Of a DNA stretch of 64,000 nt, positions 35,638-44,341 are shown one piece after another. The stretch's first letter is position 1. Each line of letters opens with the position of its first letter. The stretch covers positions 124,001-188,000 of the forward strand of contig CAJYVD010000004.1 in assembly GCA_913778495.1 (NCBI GenBank). The letters run 5' to 3'. A program made the position numbers and the translations under genes. Source of the stretch: an uncultured Pantoea sp. Lineage in GTDB: Bacteria > Pseudomonadota > Gammaproteobacteria > Enterobacterales > Enterobacteriaceae. The notes under the pieces were generated by a model, which was not told the origin of the DNA, did not search any database, and worked only from the letters and a program-made list of their open reading frames with translations.

Positions 35638-36669
35638 TCAGCCTCCACGCACCGAGTCGCGCCACACAACATCGGCCTGATATACCCGCCGATGATGCTG
35701 CTGCTCGTCGTGCCGTAGCGTATTTTCCGCGGCTTCTTCGTGCTGCAGCCATTGCACGGCGTCGCGAGCAAACTGCTCGACCGGCTGCGCGAAGGTCGTC
35801 AGGTTGTAGGAGGTCCAACCGGCTTGCGCAATGTTGTCATAGCCGATCAAGCAGAGATCTTGCGGCACCCGCAACGCGAAACGGTGCCGTGCTTCGTCCA
35901 TTAACCCGCAAGCCACCAGATCGGTGACGCAAAACACCGCATCGGGGCGCTGCGCACGCGTCAGCAGACGGTGCGCCAATATTTGTCCGCTTTCATAGGA
36001 CGTGGTGCCGAAGCGCTCGACCACGACGCTGAGACCGGCACGCTGCGCTTCGGCAACAAACGCCGCTTCGCGCTTCAACAGGCTGGGCGTACCCGCCAGT
36101 GAGTTCGCAAAGGCCAGATGCTGACAGCCCGCACGTTGAAACGCCTGTACCGCCGTGGCTGCGGCACTCACGGCATCTAAGTCGATATTGAGTGAGCCCG
36201 GCAGGGCTTCGTCACGGTTAATTAAAATGATCCGCTGCCCGTGCTGATAGCACTGGCGCGTAATGGTGCGGTCCGGCATACCGGAAAGAATGATGGAGGC
36301 GTCTGCGCGAAAGTTGATCGCTTGCTGGAGTGCCGCCGAGACGCTGTTATCGGAGCGATCCGTGTTGATCAACATGGCGATTTTCCCGGCTTCCTGCAGA
36401 TGTTGCGTCAGTGAACGCACCAGGCTGGCGCGATAGGGCGTCGCGACCTCCGAGACAATCAAACAGACAATGCCGCTGCGGTTGCGTACCAGTCCGCGAG
36501 CCAGATGGTTAACGTGATACCCCAGCTCCTGCGCGGCCTTCATCACGCGGGTGCGCATGGCGGCGGATACGCTGGCCCCCGGGGTAAACACGCGCGACAC
36601 CGCTGAGCGCGAAACGCCTGCGCGCTCCGCCACATCCTGTGCGCTAACGGTATTTTTCTCACTCAACAT
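35638..36669 (-). CDS. LacI-family regulator of the phosphate-ester uptake operon
   Basis: A 343-aa LacI/GalR repressor. The helix-turn-helix is at residues about 8-30 (SAQDVAERAGVSRSAVSRVFTPGASVS) with the hinge near 55 (LARGLVRNRSGIV). The effector domain follows. The start at 36669 has AGGAAG 7 nt upstream; earlier in-frame Met codons do not. It is divergent from the binding-protein gene at 36887, and two matching operator-like palindromes sit in the shared region. The likely effector is the imported phosphorylated compound. Confidence 0.87.
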   Translation of the reverse strand: MLSEKNTVSAQDVAERAGVSRSAVSRVFTPGASVSAAMRTRVMKAAQELGYHVNHLARGLVRNRSGIVCLIVSEVATPYRASLVRSLTQHLQEAGKIAMLINTDRSDNSVSAALQQAINFRADASIILSGMPDRTITRQCYQHGQRIILINRDEALPGSLNIDLDAVSAAATAVQAFQRAGCQHLAFANSLAGTPSLLKREAAFVAEAQRAGLSVVVERFGTTSYESGQILAHRLLTRAQRPDAVFCVTDLVACGLMDEARHRFALRVPQDLCLIGYDNIAQAGWTSYNLTTFAQPVEQFARDAVQWLQHEEAAENTLRHDEQQHHRRVYQADVVWRDSVRGG

Positions 36670-36714
36670 GGTTTCTTCCTGCATCAATCGCGGCTGTTTG
36701 AGAGTCTGCATCAA

Positions 36715-36732
36715 ATTGCAAAGCTGTGCAAA
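36715..36732. promoter_or_regulatory. Second LacI-type operator (imperfect)
   Basis: On the minus strand TTTGCACA-GC-TTTGCAAT: the first half matches the primary operator exactly and the second half matches 6 of 8 positions. It lies 46 nt ahead of the LacI gene start. Confidence 0.5.
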
Positions 36733-36823
36733 TTGATTGAGATCTCATTTGTTGCATTTTTGTGACGCGACCCAGTGCTTGCGTATTAAGGCGTTTGACA
36801 GGGTGTTTCAGGAATATTACTAA

Positions 36824-36841
36824 TTTGCACACATGTGCAAA
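36824..36841. promoter_or_regulatory. Primary LacI-type operator
   Basis: TTTGCACA-CA-TGTGCAAA, perfect 8-bp arms with a 2-nt centre, 45 nt upstream of the binding-protein start. Size and symmetry are typical for LacI-family sites. Its centre is 109 bp from that of the second site, close to a whole number of helical turns. Confidence 0.65.
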
Positions 36842-36886
36842 AGTGGGTGCATCGCCGCGTCCGCTTGACCCTTTAAGGAGAACACC

Positions 36887-37915
36887 ATGCGCGCCACTGC
36901 TATTGCCGTTGCCCTCACGCTGAGCGGCACCGCGTTACCGTTTGCTGCTTCAGCGGCAGGCACTCTCAACATGGTCTGCTCTGCTGATGTGGTGGTGTGT
37001 GAACAGATGACACGCCTTTTCAGTCAGAGTCACCCCGATATCAACGTCAGCATGGTGCGCCTGTCGGCGGGCGAAGCCTATGCCCGTCTGCGCAGCGAGG
37101 CGCGTAATCCGCGCACCGATATCTGGTGGGCCGGTACAGGCGATCCCCATATGCAGGCAGCCGAAGAGGGCCTCACGCAGGTGTACAAATCACCGCTGCT
37201 CGATCAACAGCAAGACTGGGCGCGTAAACAGGCGGAGAACGCCGGTTATCGAACGGTGGGCATTTATGCCGGTGCCTTGGGCTGGGGCTACAACACCAAG
37301 CTGCTGGCCGAGAAGAAACTCAAAGCACCCGCCTGCTGGGCTGATTTACTCGATCCGGGCTTTAAAGGGGAAATTCAGATCGCCAATCCTAACTCGTCCG
37401 GCACCGCCTATAACACGCTGGCGACGCTGGTGCAGATCATGGGTGAAGATCAGGCCTTCGCCTACCTGAAAAAACTCAACGCCAATATTTCGCAATACAC
37501 CAAATCGGGGTCGGCCCCGGTGAAGGCTGCCGCGCGCGGCGAAGCCACGGTCGGCATTGTGTTTATGCACGATGCCGTCGCGATGCAGGTTGATGGCTTC
37601 CCGATCAAAACCGTCGCCCCCTGCGAGGGCACCGGCTATGAAATTGGGTCGATGTCGATTGTTAAAGGCGCGCGCAACCTGGCAAATGCCAAGGTCTGGT
37701 ACGACTGGGCGCTGAGCGCAGAAGCCCAGTCACACATGAAAGACGCCAAATCCTTCCAGCTGCCGTCGAACCGTCAGGCGGAGATTTCGCCCTATGCGCC
37801 GCGCTTCGAGAACATCAAGCTGATCGATTACGACTTCAAAACGTATGGCGACGCCGCGAAACGGAAGGCCCTGCTGGGGCGCTGGGACAGAGAGATTGGC
37901 GCCAGCGCGCAATAA
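36887..37915 (+). CDS. Afu/Fbp-like ABC transporter periplasmic binding protein
   Basis: A 342-aa solute receptor with a signal peptide (residues 1-24, ending ASA). It follows the FbpA-like fold: LNMVCSADVVVCEQM at the start, DIWWAGTGDPH near 78, ANPNSSGTAYNTLATLVQIMG near 165 and a GYEIGSMSIVKGARN segment near 245. The iron-binding tyrosine pair of true FbpA is not evident, and the nearest remembered match is AfuA, which binds hexose phosphates. AAGGAG precedes the ATG. A stem (37938-37944 with 37959-37965) follows the gene, as often after binding-protein genes. Confidence 0.8.
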   Translation: MRATAIAVALTLSGTALPFAASAAGTLNMVCSADVVVCEQMTRLFSQSHPDINVSMVRLSAGEAYARLRSEARNPRTDIWWAGTGDPHMQAAEEGLTQVYKSPLLDQQQDWARKQAENAGYRTVGIYAGALGWGYNTKLLAEKKLKAPACWADLLDPGFKGEIQIANPNSSGTAYNTLATLVQIMGEDQAFAYLKKLNANISQYTKSGSAPVKAAARGEATVGIVFMHDAVAMQVDGFPIKTVAPCEGTGYEIGSMSIVKGARNLANAKVWYDWALSAEAQSHMKDAKSFQLPSNRQAEISPYAPRFENIKLIDYDFKTYGDAAKRKALLGRWDREIGASAQ

Positions 37916-37983
37916 TCCCCACCGAAGACAAACCGTACCGCAGCCGCGTGACAGGTGTGCTGCGGGATCAACTGAGGTGTCTT

Positions 37984-40206
37984 ATGAATGCAAGTAATCA
38001 ACGTTTGAGTGGCGCGCTGCTGCTGGGCGCGGTGGCGATACTGCTGCTGCCCTGGTACAGCCTTGAAGCGGGTTTTTTTGACGGCGGCTGGCTATTTTCT
38101 CTTTGGAGCGAGGCGGCGGAGCGGCCCGCGATCGGCCAGCTGTATGACCATCCCTGGCTCGGCGTCGCTCTGACGTTGCTGCTGCTGTGCGGCGCCAGCG
38201 CGTTTTTGCCGCATCGACTGCGCAGCCGCGCGCTACTGATGTTCAGTGCGCTGGGGGTGATCTTTCTGGTGATTGAGGGCCACGCGATTGGCTACAGCGG
38301 CTGGAGTTGGCTGTGGCTGGAGCAGCGGTTCGGTGCCTTAGCACAGGGGCAGCCGGCGATGGGCGCAGGCGCGCTGCTGCTGCTGACCACCTTTTTACTG
38401 CTGTTCTCGTTCGCCCTGGCTGAACGCGGCGTGCTCAAGGGCGATGCGTTTGTGGTGTCCTCGCTGGTGCTGCTCACCGCGCTGGTGACGGTGTTTGTGC
38501 TCTATCCCGTGCTGAGTCTGTTCACGGTGTCGGTGCAGGATGTCGACGGCAGTTTTCAGCCCGATGGGCTGATACGCAACATGCAGGATCCCGCTATCTG
38601 GAGCCTGTCGTGCCTGAAAGGCGGCACGTGCGGCACCGCCTGGCGCACGCTGGGACTGGCGCTGATGACGGCGAGCGGCTCGACGCTGCTGGGTCTTGCT
38701 TTTGCCCTTGCCGCGACGCGCACGCCGCTGCCCTTTAAGAAAGCGCTGCGGATGCTCACGATCCTGCCCATTATTACGCCACCGTTTGTGATTGGGCTGG
38801 CGCTGATCCTGCTGTTTGGGCGCTCCGGCGTGGTGACCGAATATGTGGCGGCGCTGTTTGGTGTCGAACCCGGCCGCTGGCTCTATGGTTTAACCGGTAT
38901 CTGGATAGCGCAGGTGCTGTCGTTTACGCCGATTGCCTTTCTGGTGCTGATTGGCGTGGTAGAAGGGGTGAGTCCCTCGCTGGAAGAAGCCTCGCAGACG
39001 CTACGTGCCAGCCGCTGGCGCACTTTCAGCCGCGTTTCGCTGCCGCTTATGGCGCCGGGACTGGCGAATGCGTTTCTGATTAGCTTTATCGAGAGCATGG
39101 CGGACTTCGGCAACCCCATGGTGCTGGGCGGCAGCCACGGCGTGCTCTCAACCGAAATCTTCTTCTCCGTGGTCGGCGCACAAAACGATCCCAGCCGCGC
39201 CGCCGTACTGGCGATGATTCTGCTGAGCTTTACGCTCGCCGCCTTTATTTTGCAGCGCTGGTGGCTGGGCGGAAAAAATTTCGCCACCGTCACCGGTAAA
39301 GGTGATGGCGGGCGCCACGTGCAGTTACCAAGGTTGCTGCGCTACAGCGTCTATGGCGTGGTCATGCCGTGGGGCCTGTTCACGTTGGCCATCTACGGCA
39401 TGATTGTGTTCGGTGGGTTTGTGCAGTCATGGGGATTAAATAATAGCCTCACGCTCGAACACTACATCCGCGCGTTCGGCATCACTTTCAATGAGGGGCA
39501 CATTGCCTGGCGCGGCGTGGCGTGGAACTCCTTCTGGACCACGCTGGAGATCGCCCTGATTGCTGCGCCGCTAACGGCGCTGGTTGGGCTGCTGACCGCC
39601 TGGCTGCTGGTGCGGCAAAAGTTTGCCGGTCGTCAGACGTTTGAATTTTTGCTGATGCTGAGTTTTGCCATTCCCGGCACCGTCATCGGCGTGAGCTATG
39701 TAATGGCGTACAACTTGCCGCCGCTGGAGATCACCGGTACGGCGCTGATTTTAGTGGCCTGCTTTGTGTTTCGTAACATGCCCGTGGGCGTGCGCGGCGG
39801 CATTGCGGCCATGAGTCAGCTCGATAAAAGTCTGGATGAAGCGTCACTGACGCTGGGGGCAAACAGCTTCCGCACGCTGCGCAAGGTGGTGCTCCCGCTG
39901 CTGAAACCGGCGATCAGCGCCGCGCTAGTGTATGCGTTTGTCCGCGCCATTACCTCGATTAGCGCGGTGATTTTCCTCGTCAGCGCGCAGTACAACATGG
40001 CGACCTCTTACATTGTCGGCTTGGTAGAAAATGGCGAGTACGGCGTCGCGATCGCCTATTCGACCGTGCTGATTGTGGTGATGCTGCTGATCATTGGCGT
40101 ATTCCAGTGGCTGGTAGGGGAACGTAAATTGCGCCGTGCGGCGCGCCCGATTGCAGTTGCGGCAGCCCCTGCGGCCACTGCGCTTACGCAGGAGAGAGCG
40201 ATATGA
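37984..40206 (+). CDS. Fused double permease of the Afu/Fbp-like transporter
   Basis: A 740-aa inner-membrane protein with two permease domains in one chain, as in FbpB/AfuB. Two EAA loops are visible: EEASQTLRASRWRTFSRVSL (about residue 335) and DEASLTLGANSFRTLRKVVL (about 620). Twelve or more hydrophobic segments are present. I start at 37984, where GAGGT lies upstream. It overlaps the ATPase gene by 4 nt (ATGA). Confidence 0.87.
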   Translation: MNASNQRLSGALLLGAVAILLLPWYSLEAGFFDGGWLFSLWSEAAERPAIGQLYDHPWLGVALTLLLLCGASAFLPHRLRSRALLMFSALGVIFLVIEGHAIGYSGWSWLWLEQRFGALAQGQPAMGAGALLLLTTFLLLFSFALAERGVLKGDAFVVSSLVLLTALVTVFVLYPVLSLFTVSVQDVDGSFQPDGLIRNMQDPAIWSLSCLKGGTCGTAWRTLGLALMTASGSTLLGLAFALAATRTPLPFKKALRMLTILPIITPPFVIGLALILLFGRSGVVTEYVAALFGVEPGRWLYGLTGIWIAQVLSFTPIAFLVLIGVVEGVSPSLEEASQTLRASRWRTFSRVSLPLMAPGLANAFLISFIESMADFGNPMVLGGSHGVLSTEIFFSVVGAQNDPSRAAVLAMILLSFTLAAFILQRWWLGGKNFATVTGKGDGGRHVQLPRLLRYSVYGVVMPWGLFTLAIYGMIVFGGFVQSWGLNNSLTLEHYIRAFGITFNEGHIAWRGVAWNSFWTTLEIALIAAPLTALVGLLTAWLLVRQKFAGRQTFEFLLMLSFAIPGTVIGVSYVMAYNLPPLEITGTALILVACFVFRNMPVGVRGGIAAMSQLDKSLDEASLTLGANSFRTLRKVVLPLLKPAISAALVYAFVRAITSISAVIFLVSAQYNMATSYIVGLVENGEYGVAIAYSTVLIVVMLLIIGVFQWLVGERKLRRAARPIAVAAAPAATALTQERAI

Positions 40207-41264
40207 CCCAAATTCAAGCCGGTTCCGTGGTGTTTGAACACGTGACCAAGCGCTTTGCCGATTTCAACGCGCTGCCCGATTTATCCCTGACGGTTGAACC
40301 GGGCACGCTGGTCACGCTGCTCGGCCCGTCCGGCTGTGGCAAAACCACCACGCTGCGGCTGCTGGCGGGGCTGGAGCATCCCACCTCCGGGCGGATTTTA
40401 ATTGGCGGAAAAGATGTCACGCATTTACCGGCAAATGAACGCGATGTGGCAATGGTGTTTCAATCCTACGCGCTGTTTCCGCATATGAGCGCGCTGGACA
40501 ATGTGCTTTACGGCCTGCACGCCTCCGGCATTCCCAAGCGCGAAGCGCACGATCGGGCGCGCGAGGGATTGCAGTTGGTGGGGCTGGAGAGCCAGGGTAA
40601 TCGGCTGCCGTCGGAGCTGTCTGGGGGCCAGCAGCAGCGCATCGCCGTTGCGCGTGCGCTGGTGCTGGAGCCACAGGTACTGCTGCTGGACGAGCCGCTC
40701 TCGAACCTGGATGAACGCTTACGTCGTCGGGTGCGCACCGATATTCGTGACTTGCAGCAGCGGCTCGGCTTTACGGCGGTCTATGTCACCCACGACCAGG
40801 AAGAGGCGCTGGCGGTCTCCGATAAAATTATTGTCATGAAAGAAGGGGATATTGCTCAACAGGGCGCGCCGGAGAGTTTGTACCACGCGCCAAATTCAGT
40901 GTTTATCGCTGACTTTATGGGCGAAGCCAATATCCTGCCGTGCGAAGTGGAGCAGCTTGAGGGCAGCGAGGCGTGGGTTCGCGTGGGCAGCCAGCGCTAT
41001 CGCCTGCGCAGCAATGGCGCAGGCTGCGGTGCCGCGCAGCTTTCCGCGCGCCCGCAATTTATCACGCTGCGCGGTGAGGGCCCCGGTGCCTTGCAGGGGG
41101 AAGTGACGCACAGCACCTGGCTTGGCGACCACATTGAGTATGAAGTGGCCACCGAACTGGGTGCACTGTTTATCGTGGATGCGCAGATGGAGCAGCGGCT
41201 GCCGCTGGCCTCGCGGGTCGCTGTGGATTTTAAACCTCAGGGTTTAGCCCTGATAGCCGAATAA
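40203..41264 (+). CDS. ATPase of the Afu/Fbp-like transporter
   Basis: A 353-aa ABC ATPase of the FbpC/PotA class. Walker A GPSGCGKTTT (near residue 40), Q-loop FQSYALFPHMS, signature LSGGQQQR (near 139), Walker B LLLDEPLSNLDE and the switch VTHDQEEA are intact. A C-terminal TOBE-like region follows. Start and permease stop overlap as ATGA, so translation is coupled. Confidence 0.92.
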   Translation: MTQIQAGSVVFEHVTKRFADFNALPDLSLTVEPGTLVTLLGPSGCGKTTTLRLLAGLEHPTSGRILIGGKDVTHLPANERDVAMVFQSYALFPHMSALDNVLYGLHASGIPKREAHDRAREGLQLVGLESQGNRLPSELSGGQQQRIAVARALVLEPQVLLLDEPLSNLDERLRRRVRTDIRDLQQRLGFTAVYVTHDQEEALAVSDKIIVMKEGDIAQQGAPESLYHAPNSVFIADFMGEANILPCEVEQLEGSEAWVRVGSQRYRLRSNGAGCGAAQLSARPQFITLRGEGPGALQGEVTHSTWLGDHIEYEVATELGALFIVDAQMEQRLPLASRVAVDFKPQGLALIAE

Positions 41265-41278
41265 CCTAAGGACAGACA

Positions 41279-42079
41279 ATGAGCAACCCGAAACATAACG
41301 CCCTCGACGCGCGTCTGGCGCTGGCAGAACAGGTGGCGCGCAACGGCGGCGACAAGGCGCTGGCATGGTTTCATCAGCGCGATACGCTGCAGGTCGAAAC
41401 CAAATACGATTTACAGGATGTGGTATCGCGTGCCGATCGCGAGGTCGAGCAATTTATTCGTCAGGCGATACAGGCGCACTTTCCCGACGACGGTTTTCTC
41501 GGCGAGGAGTTCGGTCTGGAGTCCGGACAGTCGGGCTACACCTGGGTGGTCGATCCCATTGATGGCACCAGTCCGTTTCTCAATGGGATGCCGAACTGGT
41601 GCGTATCGGTGGCCGTGCTGCATGACGGGATACCGGTGATTGGCGTGATTTTTGCCCCCACCTATCAAGAGTGTTATGTCGCGGCGCTCGGGCAGGGTGC
41701 GACGCTGAACGGGCTGCGTTTGCAGGTCGATCCCGGTCGCACGCTGCAAAACCACGTCACCGGATTCGGAGCCAACAGCCATGTCAGTCCGGAAGAGGTG
41801 GGAAAGATTCTGGCGTCGCTGTTGACGGCGGGCGGCAACTTTATTCGCATTGGCTCCGGTGCGCTGATGCTGGCTTGGGTGGCGGCCGGACGCGTGGTGG
41901 GCTACTACGAACCCTATATGCACGCCTGGGACTGTCTGGCCGGTTACTGTCTGGTGAAAGAGGCGGGCGGCTGGTATCACCCGTTCAATACCGAAGGGGA
42001 GCGCCTGTTGAAAGGGGCCCAGGTGCTGGCCGTCGCCCCCGGCGCTGAGGCGGATTTACGCCGCATCGCCGGTCTTTAG
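41279..42079 (+). CDS. Inositol-monophosphatase-family phosphatase
   Basis: A 266-aa Mg2+/Li+-sensitive phosphatase fold. Metal-site residues are present: Glu76-Glu77 in GEEFG, Asp92, Asp95 and the GT of VDPIDGTSPF, and a late Asp in HAWDCLAGYCLVKEAGG. The family covers inositol-1-phosphate, histidinol phosphate and other small phosphate esters. It is the fourth gene of the transporter operon, 14 nt after the ATPase gene, so it most likely dephosphorylates the imported ester in the cytoplasm. Confidence 0.88.
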   Translation: MSNPKHNALDARLALAEQVARNGGDKALAWFHQRDTLQVETKYDLQDVVSRADREVEQFIRQAIQAHFPDDGFLGEEFGLESGQSGYTWVVDPIDGTSPFLNGMPNWCVSVAVLHDGIPVIGVIFAPTYQECYVAALGQGATLNGLRLQVDPGRTLQNHVTGFGANSHVSPEEVGKILASLLTAGGNFIRIGSGALMLAWVAAGRVVGYYEPYMHAWDCLAGYCLVKEAGGWYHPFNTEGERLLKGAQVLAVAPGAEADLRRIAGL

Positions 42080-42156
42080 CCTGGCGCCAGGTGAGGATTG
42101 CAAACCGGCGGTGTGAATGGTGTTATAGCGGTTTGCACCTTACCGAGTAACAGCCC

Positions 42157-42975
42157 GTGTCGCTTGTTTCCACTGACTGGTTTTGCCGTGATGGCATTGA
42201 GTATTCGCGCGTCAGCGCCAGCGCCAGCCGTTTTCCCCGGCATTGGCACGATGAATACGTGATTTGCGCCAATCTGAGCGGACGCGAAGCCATTTGGTTG
42301 GAGGGGCGCGAGCTGGAGGCGGTGGCCGGGCAGGTGACGGTGTACAATCCAGGATCCATTCAATCCTCCTGTTTCAGCACCGCGCCGGTGCACTTTATCA
42401 GCGTCCACCTGCCGCAGACGCTGCTGCGCAATGCCGTGACGCAACTCGGGTTGCAAAGTCGCGCCCAGCCCCCCCGCCTGCGTGAAGGGGTGATCGCCGA
42501 CCCGTCCCTGTTCCGCGCGCTGTGTGGGGTTGACGCCGCCGCGCGGGCACGCAATGAGGCAGTGCTGGAACAGCAGCTTCTGTGGCTGTGCGGCGAGCTG
42601 CTGGACGACACGCATCACGCCCATTCGGATGATGCGCAGAGGATAGGCGCGGTTCAACACTATCTTTGCGCACACCTCAGCGAAAAACCCACGCTCGAAA
42701 CGCTGGCGCAGGTGGCCGGGCTCAGTAAATACCATTTGGTGCGCCGCTTTACGCAGCTCACCGGCATGCCGCCGCTGCAATACCACATGCAACTGCGTCT
42801 ACAGCGGGCGCGAACGCTGCTGCGCCAGCGCGTACACCCTCTGGATGCGGCGCTGCAGCTGGGCTTTTACGATCAAAGTCATTTTATTAACGCCTTCCGT
42901 AAAGTCATGGGCATCTCGCCCCATCACTACGTGCAACAGCTCGGGCTAACGCAGGATAAACTCCCGATAGCCTGA
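42157..42975 (+). CDS. AraC-family regulator
   Basis: A 272-aa AraC regulator. The N-terminal cupin-like sensor has FPRHWHDEYVICANLSGREA (near residue 26) and VYNPGSIQSS (near 64). The two C-terminal helix-turn-helix units (about 180-265) include LETLAQVAGLSKYHLVRRF and AALQLGFYDQSHFINAFRK. The start is a GTG with only a weak ribosome site. It follows the phosphate-ester operon on the same strand and may add a second level of control; the last 30 nt overlap the end of the convergent LysE-type gene. Confidence 0.85.
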   Translation: MSLVSTDWFCRDGIEYSRVSASASRFPRHWHDEYVICANLSGREAIWLEGRELEAVAGQVTVYNPGSIQSSCFSTAPVHFISVHLPQTLLRNAVTQLGLQSRAQPPRLREGVIADPSLFRALCGVDAAARARNEAVLEQQLLWLCGELLDDTHHAHSDDAQRIGAVQHYLCAHLSEKPTLETLAQVAGLSKYHLVRRFTQLTGMPPLQYHMQLRLQRARTLLRQRVHPLDAALQLGFYDQSHFINAFRKVMGISPHHYVQQLGLTQDKLPIA

Positions 42976-43587
42976 CGCAATAACCCAGACCGCAAAGTAG
43001 CTGAAAATCAGCGCAGACGCCCAGTAGGAGAATCGCAGTAAGCGCTCGCCAAGGAGTCGTCCTCCCAGGCTGCCCATCAGGCACAGCACGCCGCTCCAGA
43101 GTACGCCAGCGATAAAGAACCCGCTCAGGAACAGGCTGGTGGATTGGGTGCTGCCGTGCCCCATCCGCGCAATCAACGCGCCGCCAACGCTGGCAAACCA
43201 AAGAATGGCGCTGGGTGAAGAGAGTGCGAGCAGCGCACCGCGTGCGCACTCGCGCAGCAGCGAGCGTGGCGGATGGGTCTGTGCAGTGTCCAGCGGAACG
43301 GGCTGACGCAGCGCGGCGAGCACCATTTTGCCGGCAAACCACAGCAGCACGGCGCCGCCACCGATCCACAGCACCCAGCGCACGGCGGTGAACTGAATTA
43401 CCACGGCCATGCCCGCCAGCGCCAGCAGGGCATAAATGAGGTCGCCAATGCAGGTGCCGATACCCAGTGAAAATCCTTGTAAATAGCCGCGCTGCATCGC
43501 CAGCGTGATCATGGCGATATTCGCCAGCCCGATATCCAGGCAGAGCGAAAGGCTGAGTAAAAAACCTTGGGTGAACGGCAACGTCAT
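42946..43587 (-). CDS. LysE-family exporter
   Basis: A 213-aa membrane protein with six hydrophobic segments and the LysE pattern: SLSLCLDIGLANIAM near residue 12 in place of the more usual PGP, and SSPSAILWFASVGG near 123. AGGAAG precedes the ATG. Its 3' end overlaps the convergent AraC gene, and AraC genes next to LysE-type genes are common, so regulation by that AraC is possible. Substrate unknown. Confidence 0.83.
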   Translation of the reverse strand: MTLPFTQGFLLSLSLCLDIGLANIAMITLAMQRGYLQGFSLGIGTCIGDLIYALLALAGMAVVIQFTAVRWVLWIGGGAVLLWFAGKMVLAALRQPVPLDTAQTHPPRSLLRECARGALLALSSPSAILWFASVGGALIARMGHGSTQSTSLFLSGFFIAGVLWSGVLCLMGSLGGRLLGERLLRFSYWASALIFSYFAVWVIASGYREFILR

Positions 43588-43759
43588 GCGGTGGCTTCCT
43601 TTGTTTGCTAAAACACCCAGTAAAGCCGCTTTTATTTCCGTTGGATTGGAAAAAATTGCGCGGGGTGAACGTGCGTGCGGTGAACACAGAAAGGCATTGT
43701 CTCATGCCGGACGCGCTGCGTATTATCGAAACTCGATGAACAGTGCGTGAGAAGCCAAT

Positions 43760-44311
43760 ATGGAATGGGAATCAGAGCGTTTAGTGTATCGCTATCTGCG
43801 CCAGCAGGATCTCGGCGATTTCTTTCGAATTTACGGCGATGCGGAAACGCACCGGTTCAATCCACACGGGCCTTATCCCGATCTGGACTACGCGCAGGCA
43901 TCACTCACTCGCAGGCTAAACGGCTATGTTGAACACGGCTTTGGCGACTGGGCGGTAGCGGAAAAGGCCGAGCCGGCGCGGATCATTGGTTTCGGCGGCA
44001 TTGCCGTGAGCCAGTTTGATGGACGGCAGACCATCAATCTCGGCTATCGCTTCGCGCCCGATGCGTGGGGTAAAGGCTACGCTACGGAACTCTCGCGCCG
44101 CGCGGTGCGTTTTGGTTTTGAAGACGTCGGGGTGGACGAGATCGTTGGCGTGGTGCGGGAAAATCACCTGGCGTCGCGCCGCGTGCTGGAGAAAGCCGGT
44201 CTGCGCTTTCTAAAAAAAGTGTGCGATCTGGAAGGACTCACGCCCAGTCTGATGTACAACCTCAATCGGCAAGACTGGACGCCACCCGCCTTAGACCGCG
44301 ATCCACAGTGA
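43760..44311 (+). CDS. GNAT acetyltransferase, RimJ/RimL type
   Basis: A 183-aa N-acetyltransferase. It shows the RimJ/L-like opening (SERLVYRYLRQQDLGDFFRIYGD), the strand NLGYRFAPDAWGKGYATEL (about 93-111) with the acetyl-CoA loop, and ENHLASRRVLEKAGLRF (about 135-151). It transfers acetyl to a protein N-terminus, small amine or antibiotic; the target is unknown. Single gene. Confidence 0.85.
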   Translation: MEWESERLVYRYLRQQDLGDFFRIYGDAETHRFNPHGPYPDLDYAQASLTRRLNGYVEHGFGDWAVAEKAEPARIIGFGGIAVSQFDGRQTINLGYRFAPDAWGKGYATELSRRAVRFGFEDVGVDEIVGVVRENHLASRRVLEKAGLRFLKKVCDLEGLTPSLMYNLNRQDWTPPALDRDPQ

Positions 44312-44341
44312 CGTTGTCACTGCATATCCTTGTCGCTCGCT

